Source: Ichthyophis bannanicus
Lineage: Eukaryota > Chordata > Amphibia > Gymnophiona > Ichthyophiidae
Length of the DNA: 64,000 nucleotides
Direction: 5' to 3'
NCBI GenBank assembly: GCA_033557465.1
Contig: CM066044.1
Location: forward strand, 189,154,184 to 189,218,183
Positions 20,837 through 30,639 of the stretch are shown here, in pieces. The notes below the pieces were generated by a model. It had not been told where the DNA came from. It was given only the letters and a program-made list of their open reading frames with translations, and did no database searches. The position numbers were made by a program, and so were the translations under genes. Each line of letters begins with the position of its first letter. The first letter of the stretch is position 1.

Positions 20837-21892
20837 TCAGCTGTCAGTCAACCAATTTCTGATCCAATTTACCATTTTAGGATCCATCCCCAAGCTACTG
20901 AGTTTATTGATAAGCCTCCTATGAGGAACAGTATCAAAGGCTTTGCTGAAATCCAGGTAGATGACATCCATCACATGCCCCTGATCTAGCTCCCTGGTAA
21001 CCCAGTCAATGAACTCAATCAAATTTGTTTGGCAAGATCTTCCTTCGCTAAAACCATGTTGCCTCGGGTCTTGCAACCTGTTGGTTTTGAGAAAGTTCAC
21101 TATTCGCTCTTTCAGGAGCTCCTCCATGACTTTTCCCGCCACCGAGGTAAGGCTCACAGGCCTGTAGTTTGACACTTCTTCCCTGTCACCACTTTTGTGT
21201 AGAGGTACGACATCAGCCATTCTCCAGTCCTGAGGAACCTCTCCTGTTTTCAAGGATCTGTTGAAAACATCCTTTAACGGCCCTGCAAGAACCTCCCTGA
21301 GCTCTTTCAGTATCCTGGGATGTATCCCATCCGGTCCCATGGCCTTGTCCACTTTCAGTTTTGCAAGTTGTTCTAACACCTCATCTTCTGTGAATGGTGT
21401 GGTAACTACTTCATTCCCATTTTTATATTTGGGAGTCACAGATGGTCCTTCTCCAGGACTTTCTATAGTAAAAACAGAGCAGAAGTATTTGTTTAGCAAT
21501 TTCGCTTTTTCAATGTCACTTTCCACGAGTCCGTTCGCAGCACTTCTGAGTCCTGCAATTCCACCTCTGATCTTCTTCCTTTCCCGAATATACCTGAAGA
21601 AGGTTTTGTCACCATACTTCACATCTTTAGCCATCTTTTCCTCTGCCTCTGATTTTGCTATCCTTATTTCTCTCTTTGTCTCTTTGAGTTTGTTCCTGTA
21701 TTCATTTCTGTGTTCCTCTGTTTGCAAGCTTTTGAATTTTGCGAAAGCTGTGTTTTTTGCCTTTATTTGAGCAGCCACTTCTTTGGAAAACCAAATAGGC
21801 TTTCTTCTCCTCTTGTTTTTGTTTTCTTTTGTTACATATTTATCTGTTGCCCCTTTTATTGCCACCTTTAGTTTAGCCCATTGCAATTCCAC
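20837..21892 (-). pseudogene. CR1 reverse transcriptase, N-terminal and palm region
   Basis: This 351-codon frame is the linker and first half of the CR1 reverse transcriptase, which copies the element's own RNA at a nicked target. Visible motifs are MGPDGIHPR (185-193), NYRPVSLTS (242-250), HGFSEGRSC (279-287) and the palm motif A YLDFSKAFD (312-320). It ends at an in-frame TGA just before motif B; the protein resumes downstream in the same phase with [11 protein letters not shown]. The upstream endonuclease lies in other frames (21908-22413). The Met is internal, not a true start. Confidence 0.9.
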
Positions 21893-21907
21893 TTCCCTTA
21901 TCTCCTT

Positions 21908-22413
21908 CTACCCTGTCAGCTCCTCCTTTAGGTACTCGGACATTTTATTGAAGTTGGTGTTTTTAAAGTTTAGGACTTTGAGCCTGCTATGATTGGCCTG
22001 TACCATGGCTTTTATCTCAAACCACACTGTGTGATAATCGCTGCTGCTCACAGGGGCACTCACGCAGACATTCGACACGCTATCGCCGTTGGTGAGCACT
22101 AAATCCAGCGTTGAGCTTTCCCTGGTTGGTTCCATCACCATTTGTCTAAGTAACGCATCTTGGAGAGCATCCACGATTTTTTGCTTCTTTCCAGATTTGC
22201 AGAAGGAGTAATCCAATCCACATCAGGTAGATTAAAGTCACACAATATGATCACTTCCCCCTTTGTGGCTATCTTGGCAATATCTATAATCAATTCGTTA
22301 TCTATCTCTTCAACATGTGTTGGAGGTCTGTAGACTACAGCAGTATGAATGACAATGCCATCTCCTCTTTCCAACACAATCCAGAGCGCTTCTTCTTTTC
22401 CAATCATTAGCAC
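21908..22413 (-). pseudogene. CR1 endonuclease fragment in two frames
   Basis: Two overlapping minus-strand frames (22413-22135 and 22216-21908) carry the second half of the CR1 endonuclease: VVYRPP, the catalytic CDFNLPDVDW motif (normally GDFN, here Gly is replaced by Cys), MEPTRESSTLDLVLTN and the SSDYHTVWFEI region corresponding to the conserved SDH motif (His shifted by a Tyr). A frame change separates the two parts. The N-terminal third of the domain is missing because of 5' truncation. Confidence 0.82.
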
Positions 22414-22430
22414 TGATTTTCTGTACCAAG

Positions 22431-23089
22431 TCCCTTCATGTCATTTCATTATTTTGAGGCAGTCTTCCACATCACTAACTTTTATATGCATATACAAAGT
22501 ACCTTTTAGTTATGTTAGAATTACTCTAACACAGTTTAACCTCTTGGTCTCCTATTTTGGTCCGTGATCCTTGGCACCACTTCTGACGTAAGTAATAAAT
22601 AAAATATGCCAGTGTAATAAATCCCAGGCAATTCTAATCTTATTATGCTAAATTTTGAACCTGCAAAGTTTAAAATGCTGACAGAGATCATTTTCAGTGA
22701 TAATATTTTCTGTATGCAAATTAAATTCCAGCCTCTAGGTAACAGAAAAAAACCCTGATTGATTGCCCAGTCAGCTAACCCGAAGGTAATAATTCTTAAT
22801 ATCTTCCAGCTGTCTAATGCTACCCATTGCCTTCATAGTCTTCATTTCAAGGCAAGTCACAGGCAGAAAGGTGATGGGTAAATGCTCTCACCATACCCCA
22901 GAGTCCTTCCATCACAGGCAAAAGAGAAAAAATTAATAATAGGAACCCTGAGGCAGCCACATCCCAAGCCTCACAAAGCTCTGGTAATTAAGACGTGCTG
23001 TCAGACATCTCTTCCTATAGAAAAGTTCCACCTTAGAAAGTCTGGCTAGTCAGAAAACAAATCTTTCTTCAATATAGAAATACAAACTT
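22431..23089. other. unassigned sequence, no gene seen
   Basis: No recognisable coding, RNA or transposon features were found in this stretch. Confidence 0.5.
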
Positions 23090-23300
23090 AGAAAATGACA
23101 GCAACGATCGGTCTGCCCATCCACACATACCAACTACTAAGCTCTACAGTCCCTTCCTCCCCCTCAGAGATCCTTTGCACTTGTCCACTACCTCGACCTG
23201 GAAGCTGTTCCATGCATCCATCGCCCTTTCTGCAAAGAAACATTTCCTTAGATTGCTTTCGAATCTACTCCCTTTTAATGAGATCGTCTCCTACTCAAAA
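23090..23300 (-). mobile_element. CR1 LINE 3' fragment, old
   Basis: GACAGCAACGATCGGTCTGC, CTTTCTGCAAAGAAACATTTCC and GAATCTACTCCC follow the order of the 3' part of other minus-strand CR1 copies (compare 37914-38087: CTAGTCTGTCC, CTTTCCGTAAAGAAATATTT, GAATCTATCCCCC). Translation is no longer open. It is a truncated and diverged insertion. Confidence 0.7.
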
Positions 23301-24143
23301 ATAGCCCACAAGTAAGGAAAACAACCAGGAAAAAGATGTTTATGACATGGTATTGCATTAACTTGTTTGAATCATTTTGAACACCAACTAGATATAATGA
23401 TATACTTCAAGTACATTGGTACCTCGTACTACAGTCTGTTTATTTCCTGCCACATTAAAATGACAAGCTAAATGATATTCTGAAATATTTCTTTTGGTAC
23501 TAGCTACATATTCAACAATTTTCATGTTTAACTTCCTCACAGTACAATCCACATATCTCATACCACAATGGATGACATCATAGATGGTGTTACAATTAAG
23601 ATATTCCCAAATGATAATCATATCACCAAGTTTATCATGTCCTAAAATATGTCTAAAGGTTTTACAATGTGCACAAAGGTCCTTGCAAATTTATTCCATA
23701 AAAGAAAACCAAGGGCCTGTCCATTAATGGTTTTCTCCCATGGAAAAAAATGTTTAGTAAACAGAGCCCTAAATTTAGCAAAACTATATGGCTCATCATG
23801 CAATCTATTAACTATCAAAGCTCAAAAACTCCTCCTTCCCCTGCCTCCTTTTGGTTTATAAGTTACTTTTGCTTTTTGGGCTTCTAGCCCAATCAGAAAC
23901 TGTTTTCATAGAGGCTACTACAGTACCATATTACATCATTAGAACTAACAGTGGAGGAGAAGGGCATGCTCTATTAACTCCCTACCTTTCTCTTCCAATG
24001 ATTGCAGTGACAGGCCTCTCTTTTGGAAATCCTGCCTACCAACTTGGACTGCAGATGGCTCTCAGGAGCACAGGCAGAATTGTTAAGGTTGCCTGAGGTT
24101 TCGACAGTACAGCATCCAGGATTCACATTCATACGAGCAGTGA
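23301..24143. other. unassigned sequence, no gene seen
   Basis: AT-rich. Short frames exist on both strands (for example 23388-23621 minus) but show no family features I recognise. Confidence 0.45.
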
Positions 24144-24370
24144 GGACAATGGAGGAATAACCTAATGGTTAGAACAGTAGGCTAAGACTGACAAAGACCA
24201 AGTTCAAACCCTACTGCTGTTCCTTGTGATTTTGGGCAAGTCACTCAACCCTTCACTGCCTGAGGTACAGAATTAGATTGCAAGCCCTTTGGGGGCAGGA
24301 AATACCTACTGTATCTGAATGTAACTCGCCTTGAACTCTGAGAAAGGCCTGAGCTAAATCTGATTGTGTT
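24144..24370 (+). mobile_element. MIR-like tRNA-derived SINE
   Basis: The sequence has a tRNA-like head (ACCTAATGGTTAGAACAG as A box region, AGTTCAAACCCTAC as B box), then a core matching the MIR/CORE-SINE signature (CTTGTGATTTTGGGCAAGTC, CTCAACCCTTCACTGCCTGA), then AGATTGCAAGCCCTTTGGGG and a tail GTATCTGAATGTAACTCGCC. RNA polymerase III promoters in such elements are internal. Related copies are at 40738, 41127, 39888 and, reversed, 47272. Confidence 0.82.
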
Positions 24371-25960
24371 TCCTTTTCCCCTTCTTTACCACCGTCTCAT
24401 CTACATTAATCTTAGAAGGTAGTCTAATCATATCTCATCTCAAAGACATGAAGGAGTCAATGGTGATGGAGTTAGAAGGAATGTTTCTGAGAGTACAGAA
24501 TTTGTCAGTTGCATTCTGTTGCGTGCCTCTGATGAAAATTGTAGACTTCACATAGAACTTACATGACACTGGCTGGTGAATGACTTCCATCTTTTGCAGA
24601 GTAATGGTTTACCTGAAGCATCTAGATGTCTACGATAACTTGGATATCATCCAATGAGTGAGCCGTTTGTGCAGTCATCCACAAACAAATCCCTGATTAA
24701 CACCATCTTAGAGAAAGTCTATAGATGTATCAGGTTTAAAAATTCTATAGCTAATTGTAACTGTAAAGGACAATCATGGAAAAGACAATACAGAAGAGTG
24801 CTAGCACTAATACATAGCCTAGTTTTGTGGCATTTGAGAATGAGAAGGGATGAGAGGATTTCCCGTGTTCCTGCATTTTGGCCAGCAATCCTTTGTGGCA
24901 AGATCTGATGATGAAAAACGTTTTGGGCAGCCAAGTTTCTGGAGTATTTTCCACAACTCAGCAGGATCAATTGCATCTAAGGCCTTTGTGTTAGCTCTAA
25001 AATACATAGGGTTATTTTAGAAGCCCTATTCATGCTTTGGATGTCTGAAATGGCAACATCCCCAGAGCCATTTTAGAAGCCCGCTCTGCGGATGTCCCTA
25101 GGGCAAGGATGTTCAAGTCTGAATGGGGGCATTGAATAGGCATGTCTGGAGTGCTCCCAGAACTTGACGTCCTTGCCAGATTGCAGCAATGCCTTGGATG
25201 TCCCGAGCTGTACCCAAACTTATACCTACTCCAGGCACAAATAGGCATTGGAAAAGTGCTCATTTTGCCAAACAGACATCTAGAGGGTAAGGAGAAGGAG
25301 GTACGCTCCCATCCCCTATATTTTCTTTGCTGATAACGAACACTGATAGGAAAGGAGGGCTCACGCTTTCCTAAGGGGGATGTCTATATTGTTGCCAGTG
25401 TGGACATCCATGTTGGGGACATCTATATGACTAAAATTGGGAGGAAATATAGACATCCCTGGGGTTTCTCAGCATTTTATGCCCTGAACATCCCTGATTT
25501 GACTTGGATGTCTTTCCTAAAATTCCACTCAAGGCATTTTTCCTGAATCAAATTGTTTGAAAATACCATGCCTACCGTTTTTTGGCCAGGTCTGAATTCA
25601 CAATGAGATTCTAGAAGGATGCTACCTACCAGTTTTTCTGTCATTTAATAATTACTCTAACACTCTCCTAGCAATAGCTAGCAAAGAAATTTAATGCAGT
25701 AGGTTCTGTTGCCCTTCCTCTTATACAGATGCATTACTAATACAATTTTGATGGCCAATTAATGCATCTTTTAAAACCTGGGACACAAATCCATTTTTCC
25801 AAATACACTGAAAGAGTTGTATGAGGATATAGTTATCGCCTTGCCTGAAAATCTTAGATGGCATGTCATCTGGTCCTGCGGATTTCCCTGATGACATCTG
25901 GTTGACAGTTTTACTGACCTTGGGCATCATGGTATAACTAGTTCTTTACTGTGGAAATAA
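24371..25960 (-). mobile_element. decayed non-CR1 LINE (RTE-like or related clade)
   Basis: Minus-strand reverse transcriptase pieces differ from CR1. From 5' to 3' on the minus strand they are: SSGKSAGPDDMPSKIFRQGD with QLFQCIWKNGFVSQVLKDAL (25890-25740), KALDAIDPAELWKILQKLGC (24985-24925), and FVDDC, a likely catalytic YVDD/FADD-type motif (near 24680). The SGKSAGPDG and WKILQKFGCP patterns are typical of LINE clades with a compact reverse transcriptase, but I cannot fix the clade by eye. A block at 25012-25520 interrupts the frame. Highly degraded. Confidence 0.68.
25012..25520. mobile_element. probable non-autonomous insertion inside the LINE
   Basis: This block separates two parts of the same minus-strand reverse transcriptase. 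It contains repeated motifs GGATGTC, GACATCC and ATCCCC in both orientations, starts GGGTTATTTTAGAAGCCC and has TTTCCTAAAATTCC near its right side, a weak inverted match. The ends are approximate, and no clear target duplication was found. Confidence 0.45.
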
Positions 25961-26312
25961 TACAAAATCTCTTCATACAAGCTGGAGGAGAGATTCAGAG
26001 AAAATTGAAATGTTCTCAGCTGAGACTCTGATAGAAAATTTTGATATTGCATTTATCTGTTTCTTCCTGCAGTACTCTCATTTTATCCTCTCACCATTTA
26101 TTTTTCAGTCAGGTCTGAACTTCACGATTGACATGGATATAGCAAGCTCACTTGCCCAGGAACTTATCAGCAATGTATATACTATGAAGTATGTGCATCT
26201 TGTCTAGAATGTGAATTAATTCTATAGAGCAGCGATGGCGAACCTATGGCATGCATGCCAGCTGTGGCACGCGAAGGCCTTGCAGCTGGCACGCGGGAAG
26301 GTCGCACATTAA

Positions 26313-26662
26313 AAAAAAAAAAAAAGCTGCCCGCTGCCGCGGCGGCGGCATGGAGTGTCCCACGGGGCTCCCTCTGCCCGGCGGGACTCTCCCGGCGCTG
26401 CTCAGCCCCTCTCTGCCGGCTTGCAGAGACGCGAAGGGAGAGTCTCCCTCGCGTCTCTGTTAAGCCCGCAGGGGCTGATGGGAAATTTCCCATCTGCCCC
26501 TGGGGGCTTAAGAGAGACGCGAGGGAGACTCTCTCTCCCTTCGCGTCTCTGCAAGCCGGCAGAGAGGGGCTGAGCAGCACCGGGAGAGTCCCGCCGGGCA
26601 GAGGGAGCCCCGCGGGACACTCCATGCCGCCGCGGCGGCAGCGGGCAGCTTTTTTTTTTTTT
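26313..26662. repeat. GC-rich palindrome of element C
   Basis: Arms of about 172 bp mirror each other around 26485/26486 (GGAA-ATTTCC). Landmarks: GCTGCCCGCTGCCGCGGCGG against CCGCCGCGGCGGCAGCGGGC, and GACGCGAAGGGAGAGTCTCC against its complement on the right. It is bounded by A and T runs. The distal half-sequence also matches the right side of element A (13640-13800). Confidence 0.9.
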
Positions 26663-26671
26663 TTATTGCCA

Positions 26672-27890
26672 TGAGCCGAGGGAGGGGGGTTAAGACTGGC
26701 AATGGGCTAGGGAGGGAGGGAGGGAGGGGGGTTAAGACTGGCAATGGGCTAGGGAGGGGGGGAGGGGGGTTGAGACACGCCATGGGCGCGGGAGGGAGGG
26801 GGGTTGAGACTGGCACGGGGCGAGGGAGGGCGGGAGGGAGGGAGGGGGGTTGAGACTGGCAATGGGCTAGGGAGGGGGGGTTAAGACTGGCAGTGGGCTG
26901 GGGAGGGGGGTTAAGACACAGTGGGCTATGGGGGGGAGTTAAGACTAGCAATGGGCTGTGGGCTGATGAGGGCTGGCAATGGGCTATGAGCTGATGAGGG
27001 CTGTCTGGAAATGGGGTGATGGGGGGGTTAGGACTGGTAATGGGCTATGGGGGGGGGGGTTAAGACTGGTAGTGGGCTGATGGGGGGGGGTTAGGACTGG
27101 TAATGGGCTATGGGGGGGTTAAGACTGGAAGTGGGCTGATGGGGGTGTAGGACTGATAATTGTTTATGGGGGGGGCAAGGAAATGAAATGGGCTGATGGG
27201 GAGGGGTTAGGACTTGAGGTGGGCTGATGTGGTTAGGACTGGTAATGGGCTGTGGGCTGATGGGGGGGTTTAGGACTGGCAATGGGCTATGGGGGGGCTG
27301 ACTGGAAATGGGCTGATGGGGGTTAGGACTGGTAAAGGGTTATAGGGGGGGGGCTTAAACTGAAAATGGGGTGATGGGGGTTAGGACTGGAAGTTGATTG
27401 ACGGGGGGCTAGGACTGGTAATGGGTTGGGGTGTTGCTAGGACTGGAAATGGGCTGAGTGGAAGGGGAGGCTTGAACTGCAAATAGCTGATGGGGAGGGG
27501 GCTTGGAATGGAAATGGGCTGTGAGGGAAGGGAGCTAGGACTGAAAATGGGCTGATGGAAAAGCTAGGATAGGCCTGGCCATGGGCTAGTGGCGGGAGCT
27601 ACGATTGGACATGGGCTGTGGTGGGGGATTGAATTGAAATGGACTCATGGAGGGGCTTGAACTGGAAGTAGGCTCATGGGGGGGCTTGGACTGGAATTGG
27701 GCTGAGTGGAGGGGAGCTATGATTTGACATGGGCTGATGGTGGGGCTAGGAAATGAGTAGAAATGGGCTGATGGGGGGGCTAGGATTGAAAATGAGCTGA
27801 TGAAGGGACTTGGACTGGAAATGGGCTGATGCAGGGACTAGAAGGGAATGGATGCTTGGTGAGACTGGAACTAGAAGGGAGCTGATGTTG
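26672..27890. repeat. G-rich minisatellite of element C
   Basis: Units begin as GTTAAGACTGGCAATGGGCT with AGGGAGGGAGGG spacers, then shift to GGTTAGGACTGGTAATGGGC, and finally to longer forms with GGCTTGAACTGCAAATAGCT. The later forms match those in B, and the first forms match 13225-13640 of element A in complement. Confidence 0.9.
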
Positions 27891-28303
27891 GGGGAGGATT
27901 AGAATGGGATGGGGCTGGGAGAGTAAAATGGAGAGGGGAAAAATATTTTGTGTAGGAGGGATGAAAAATCTACAATTGGCCAGGTATTGGGAGAGTAATT
28001 GGGGATTGAGGATGGAGGGGTAAAATTTGTGTGGATGAAATAGGAATGAGGAAAGAGCAAAAGGAGAAAGATTAGTATGTTAAAGCAGATGTAGAGAGAG
28101 AGAGAGAATGGAAAAAAAACTAGAAGAGAGAAGAAAGGACAAATGGACAGCAGACGATGTAGAGTTAGCAGAAAACATGAAGAAACCAGAAGAAGGTGGC
28201 TGGACCAATTGCAACTGAAAAAAAAATGCACAAAAGGTAGAAAAATATCTCTTTATTTTGAATTTATTAACTGGAATATGTCAGCTCTGGGAAATGTGCA
28301 TCA

Positions 28304-28600
28304 TTAACATCTGCGCTTTGTTTGGTACAAGAGGAAATTCCTATTTGACGTTGCCACTTGTTCTCTTTCCCCAGTATTCTCTGAAATGTATTGGTTTAAT
28401 ATTTGCAGTGTTGCCTTTTGATAGGTAGGGTATGGTGCTTTGTGAGTCCTGGTAATGCTGTCAGGATACGGCGGGTTTGCTATGGGTTCTAAATGGGCAG
28501 CGTTTGTAGTAGTTCCTAATGTGCCTGGCGGTTGGCACTGGATTATAGTAATGTAGAAATCTTTTAGTCTTTCTTTATCCATACACTCATTAAGAGACAT
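28304..28600 (-). CDS. open frame in passenger of hAT C, function unknown
   Basis: The first 75 or so codons (start MSLNECMDKERLKDFY, through QILNQYISEN) match the frames in elements B and D. After that the C-terminus differs because C carries an internal deletion, so it runs on to 98 codons. Compared with element D, I count more amino-acid-changing than silent differences, which argues against recent selection for the protein. No recognisable domain. It may be a fossil of a captured exon. Confidence 0.33.
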   Translation of the reverse strand: MSLNECMDKERLKDFYITIIQCQPPGTLGTTTNAAHLEPIANPPYPDSITRTHKAPYPTYQKATLQILNQYISENTGEREQVATSNRNFLLYQTKRRC

Positions 28601-28765
28601 GTTTACTAAAAGTTAGTGTATGGTAACATTATGCAAATATTTATGCAAATAAGACCACTTATGCAAATGACGTGCTGGCACTTTGAGGAAATTCTTTGGT
28701 TTTGTGCGGCAGTTTGGGCACTCGGGCTCAAAAAGGTTAGCCATCACTGCTATAGAGGAATGCAA

Positions 28766-28870
28766 AAAAATGCAACGTGTGCCTTTGAGTCAGTGCTGAC
28801 TCCTGGCGACCCAGAAGCTCCTGGGTTTTCTTGGCAGCGTGACTGGAAGTAGATTGTCAGGCTTTTCTTC
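28766..28870 (-). mobile_element. SINE tail with RTE-type 3' signature, reverse
   Basis: GAGTCAGTGCTGACTCCTGG, GACCCAGAAGCTCCTGGG and GGAAGTAGATTGTCAGGC are the inverse of the tail of the SINE at 41127-41340 (GGCAATCTACTTCC, AAGAAAACCCAGG, GGGTCGCCTGGAGTCAGC). The same motif series is known from the 3' ends of RTE-clade LINEs and the SINEs they mobilise. The tRNA-like head is absent. Confidence 0.7.
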
Positions 28871-29150
28871 CAAGTAATAAAGGTTGATAAATTTTAAAAA
28901 GTATATACAAGGTGACAGTCCAATGAAAAGGTAACCTAATGCCTTTTTGACTAGCATTTGAGAGCTAACACCCCCTTCCTCTGATTGCCTCAGGAAGGGG
29001 ATGTTAGTTCCCAATAGCTAGTCAAAAAATGTATTAAACACATTTTGTGATGCAACCTATTCTGCAAGTGCTGATGTTCTTGGCTTTGTTAAAAGGAAAT
29101 ACCAGGACTGGTTTGATGAAAATGACACAGAAATAGATGGAAAAGTAGCG
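28871..29150. other. unassigned; short local inverted repeat
   Basis: Contains an inverted pair CTAGCATTTGAGAGCTAACA (28952-28971) against TGTTAGTTCCCAATAGCTAG (29002-29021), perhaps a small hairpin element. No gene. Confidence 0.4.
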
Positions 29151-29154
29151 TGGT

Positions 29155-29333
29155 TGCTGTATTAGTCCACTTGAATGTACAGAAATAAAGCTCAACAAAT
29201 AAAAAATGAGAAAAAATAGAAGGTGATACCTTTTTATTGAACTGACACCACAGCATTTGACCAGTTTTTGAAGTTAACTTAGTGGAATAAAAAGATAACA
29301 CCTCAATTTCTATACATTCAAGTAGACTAAAAT
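29155..29333. repeat. small palindromic element (TTAGTCCACTTGAATGTA ends)
   Basis: TTAGTCCACTTGAATGTACA near 29162 is mirrored by TATACATTCAAGTAGACTAA ending near 29330, arms of about 25 bp with two mismatches. The interior includes AAAAATAGAAGGTGATACC. It looks like a MITE or fold-back repeat; the target duplication is not clear. Confidence 0.55.
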
Positions 29334-29773
29334 GGCAATTGGTGTTTTCTTAATGCCTTCCTGCTTCCAGCTGGTCTTGATCCTGATCAGCAATGCCAGT
29401 TGAAAAGGCCTTTTTCATAGTGAAGGACGTCATTCCGCAGAATAAGATGGTGGTCACGATGGAGGAATGCCTTTCACGAACTGATGGAAATGAGAATGGG
29501 AAAGGCCCTGAGCCCAGTCCACTTTGAAAGACATGTGAATTTGTGGCTTTCTTCTATTCAAGCTCTGCCCCCTAGAGTTAGCAGTATGATCTTAAGTATG
29601 TAATGGTATAGGGTTGAGGACATGAAGGCTATCTGGCCTATGGTTGAGTGCAGGGGCGGCCCAAGGGGGGTGCGGGGCCATGTGCAGAGACTCAGTGTGG
29701 GCCTCATTTGCATGAGGTGCCTCATTTGCATACATATTTGCATAATGTTACCATATACTAACTTTTAGTAAAC

Positions 29774-30010
29774 ATGCCTCGTAATGAGTACATGAATAAA
29801 GAAAGACTAAAAGATTTCTACATTACTATAATCCAGTGCCAACCGCTAAGAAGATTAGGAACTACTACAAACACTGCCCATTTAGAACCGATAGCAAACC
29901 CGCCATATCCCAACAGCACTACCAGGACTCACAAAGCACCATACCCTACCTATCAAAAGGCAACACTGCAAATATTAAACCAATACATCTCAGAGAATAC
30001 CAATACATGA
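29774..30010 (+). CDS. 78-codon open frame in passenger of hAT D, function unknown
   Basis: The frame begins MPRNEYMNKERLKDFY and ends QILNQYISENTNT. It aligns end to end with the frame in element B and over 75 codons with C, all opening at the same Met. It carries no known motif. It begins about 120 bp inside the left hAT terminus, just after TAACTTTTAGTAAAC. The passenger downstream contains AATAAA-type signals (GAAATAAAACTATAAATTAA near 30196-30215) and a pyrimidine tract ending in CAG at 30328-30336, features expected if host gene sequence had been captured. Whether it is translated is unknown. Confidence 0.35.
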   Translation: MPRNEYMNKERLKDFYITIIQCQPLRRLGTTTNTAHLEPIANPPYPNSTTRTHKAPYPTYQKATLQILNQYISENTNT

Positions 30011-30639
30011 CCTACTGAGGAAAGAGAACAAGTGCCAATGTCAAATAGGAATTACATAAACAGAATACCTCAGCTCAGTTACACATGCAGAACACAGACC
30101 ATCACCAAACAAGGAATCACAATTTAGAAACAGGAAGACCATAATTAAACTGGGAACCCCAAAAGCCAAACTTGGAATGTACAACAGCACTGTTGAAATA
30201 AAACTATAAATTAATTTCCTCTTTTACTAAACAAAGCGCAGATGTTAATGATGCACATTTCCCAGAGCTGACATATTCCAGTTAATAAATTCTAAATAAA
30301 GAGAGATTTTTCTAACTTTTGTGCATTTTTTTTCAGTTGTAATTGCTCCAGCCACTTTCTTCTGGTTTCTTCGTGTCTTCTGCTAACTCTCCATCGTCTG
30401 CTGTCCATTTGTCCTTTCTTCTAGTTTTTTTCCATTCTTTCTCTCTACATCTGTTTTAACATACTAATCGTTCTCCTTTTGCTCTTTCCTCATTCCTATT
30501 TCATCCTCTCAAATTTTACCCCTCTATCCTCAATCCCCACTTATTCTCCCATTATCCGGCCAATTGTAGATTTGTCTTCCCTCCCACACAAAACATTTTT
30601 TCCCTCTCCATTTCACTCTCCCAGCTCCATCCCATTCTA

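Larger units (their letters stand above)
19695..22430 (-). mobile_element. CR1 LINE, 5'-truncated within the endonuclease region
   Basis: A minus-strand CR1 non-LTR retrotransposon. Reading 5' to 3' on the minus strand it retains the latter part of the apurinic-type endonuclease (22413 down to about 21950, with GEVIILCDFNLPDVDW), the complete reverse transcriptase region (21892-20685) and the C-terminal region (to 19884), followed by a 3' untranslated end with TCTGCCGTCATTTGC. The coding region is broken by several frame changes and stops. A 5' truncation is usual for CR1. No target duplication is evident. Confidence 0.9.
26230..28749. mobile_element. large non-autonomous hAT element C (CAGCGATGGCG ends)
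   Basis: It starts CAGCGATGGCGAACCTATGG and ends AAAAGGTTAGCCATCACTG, the same termini as element B. A perfect 8-bp duplication CTATAGAG flanks it (26222-26229 and 28750-28757). It is 2520 bp, in the same order as B: GC palindrome (about 26313-26662), G-rich minisatellite (about 26672-27890), AT-rich passenger (27890-28640) with a minus-strand frame, then the right end GACGTGCTGGCACTTTGAGG. There is no transposase gene. Compared with D, its passenger lacks an internal segment at an AATT microhomology. Confidence 0.92.

Noticed and set aside
24144..24215. tRNA gene
   Set aside because: The A and B boxes belong to the head of a SINE; the cloverleaf is not complete and the MIR-like core follows directly.
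26182..26951. Frames of 140-147 codons on both strands
   Set aside because: They cover the palindrome and minisatellite of element C.
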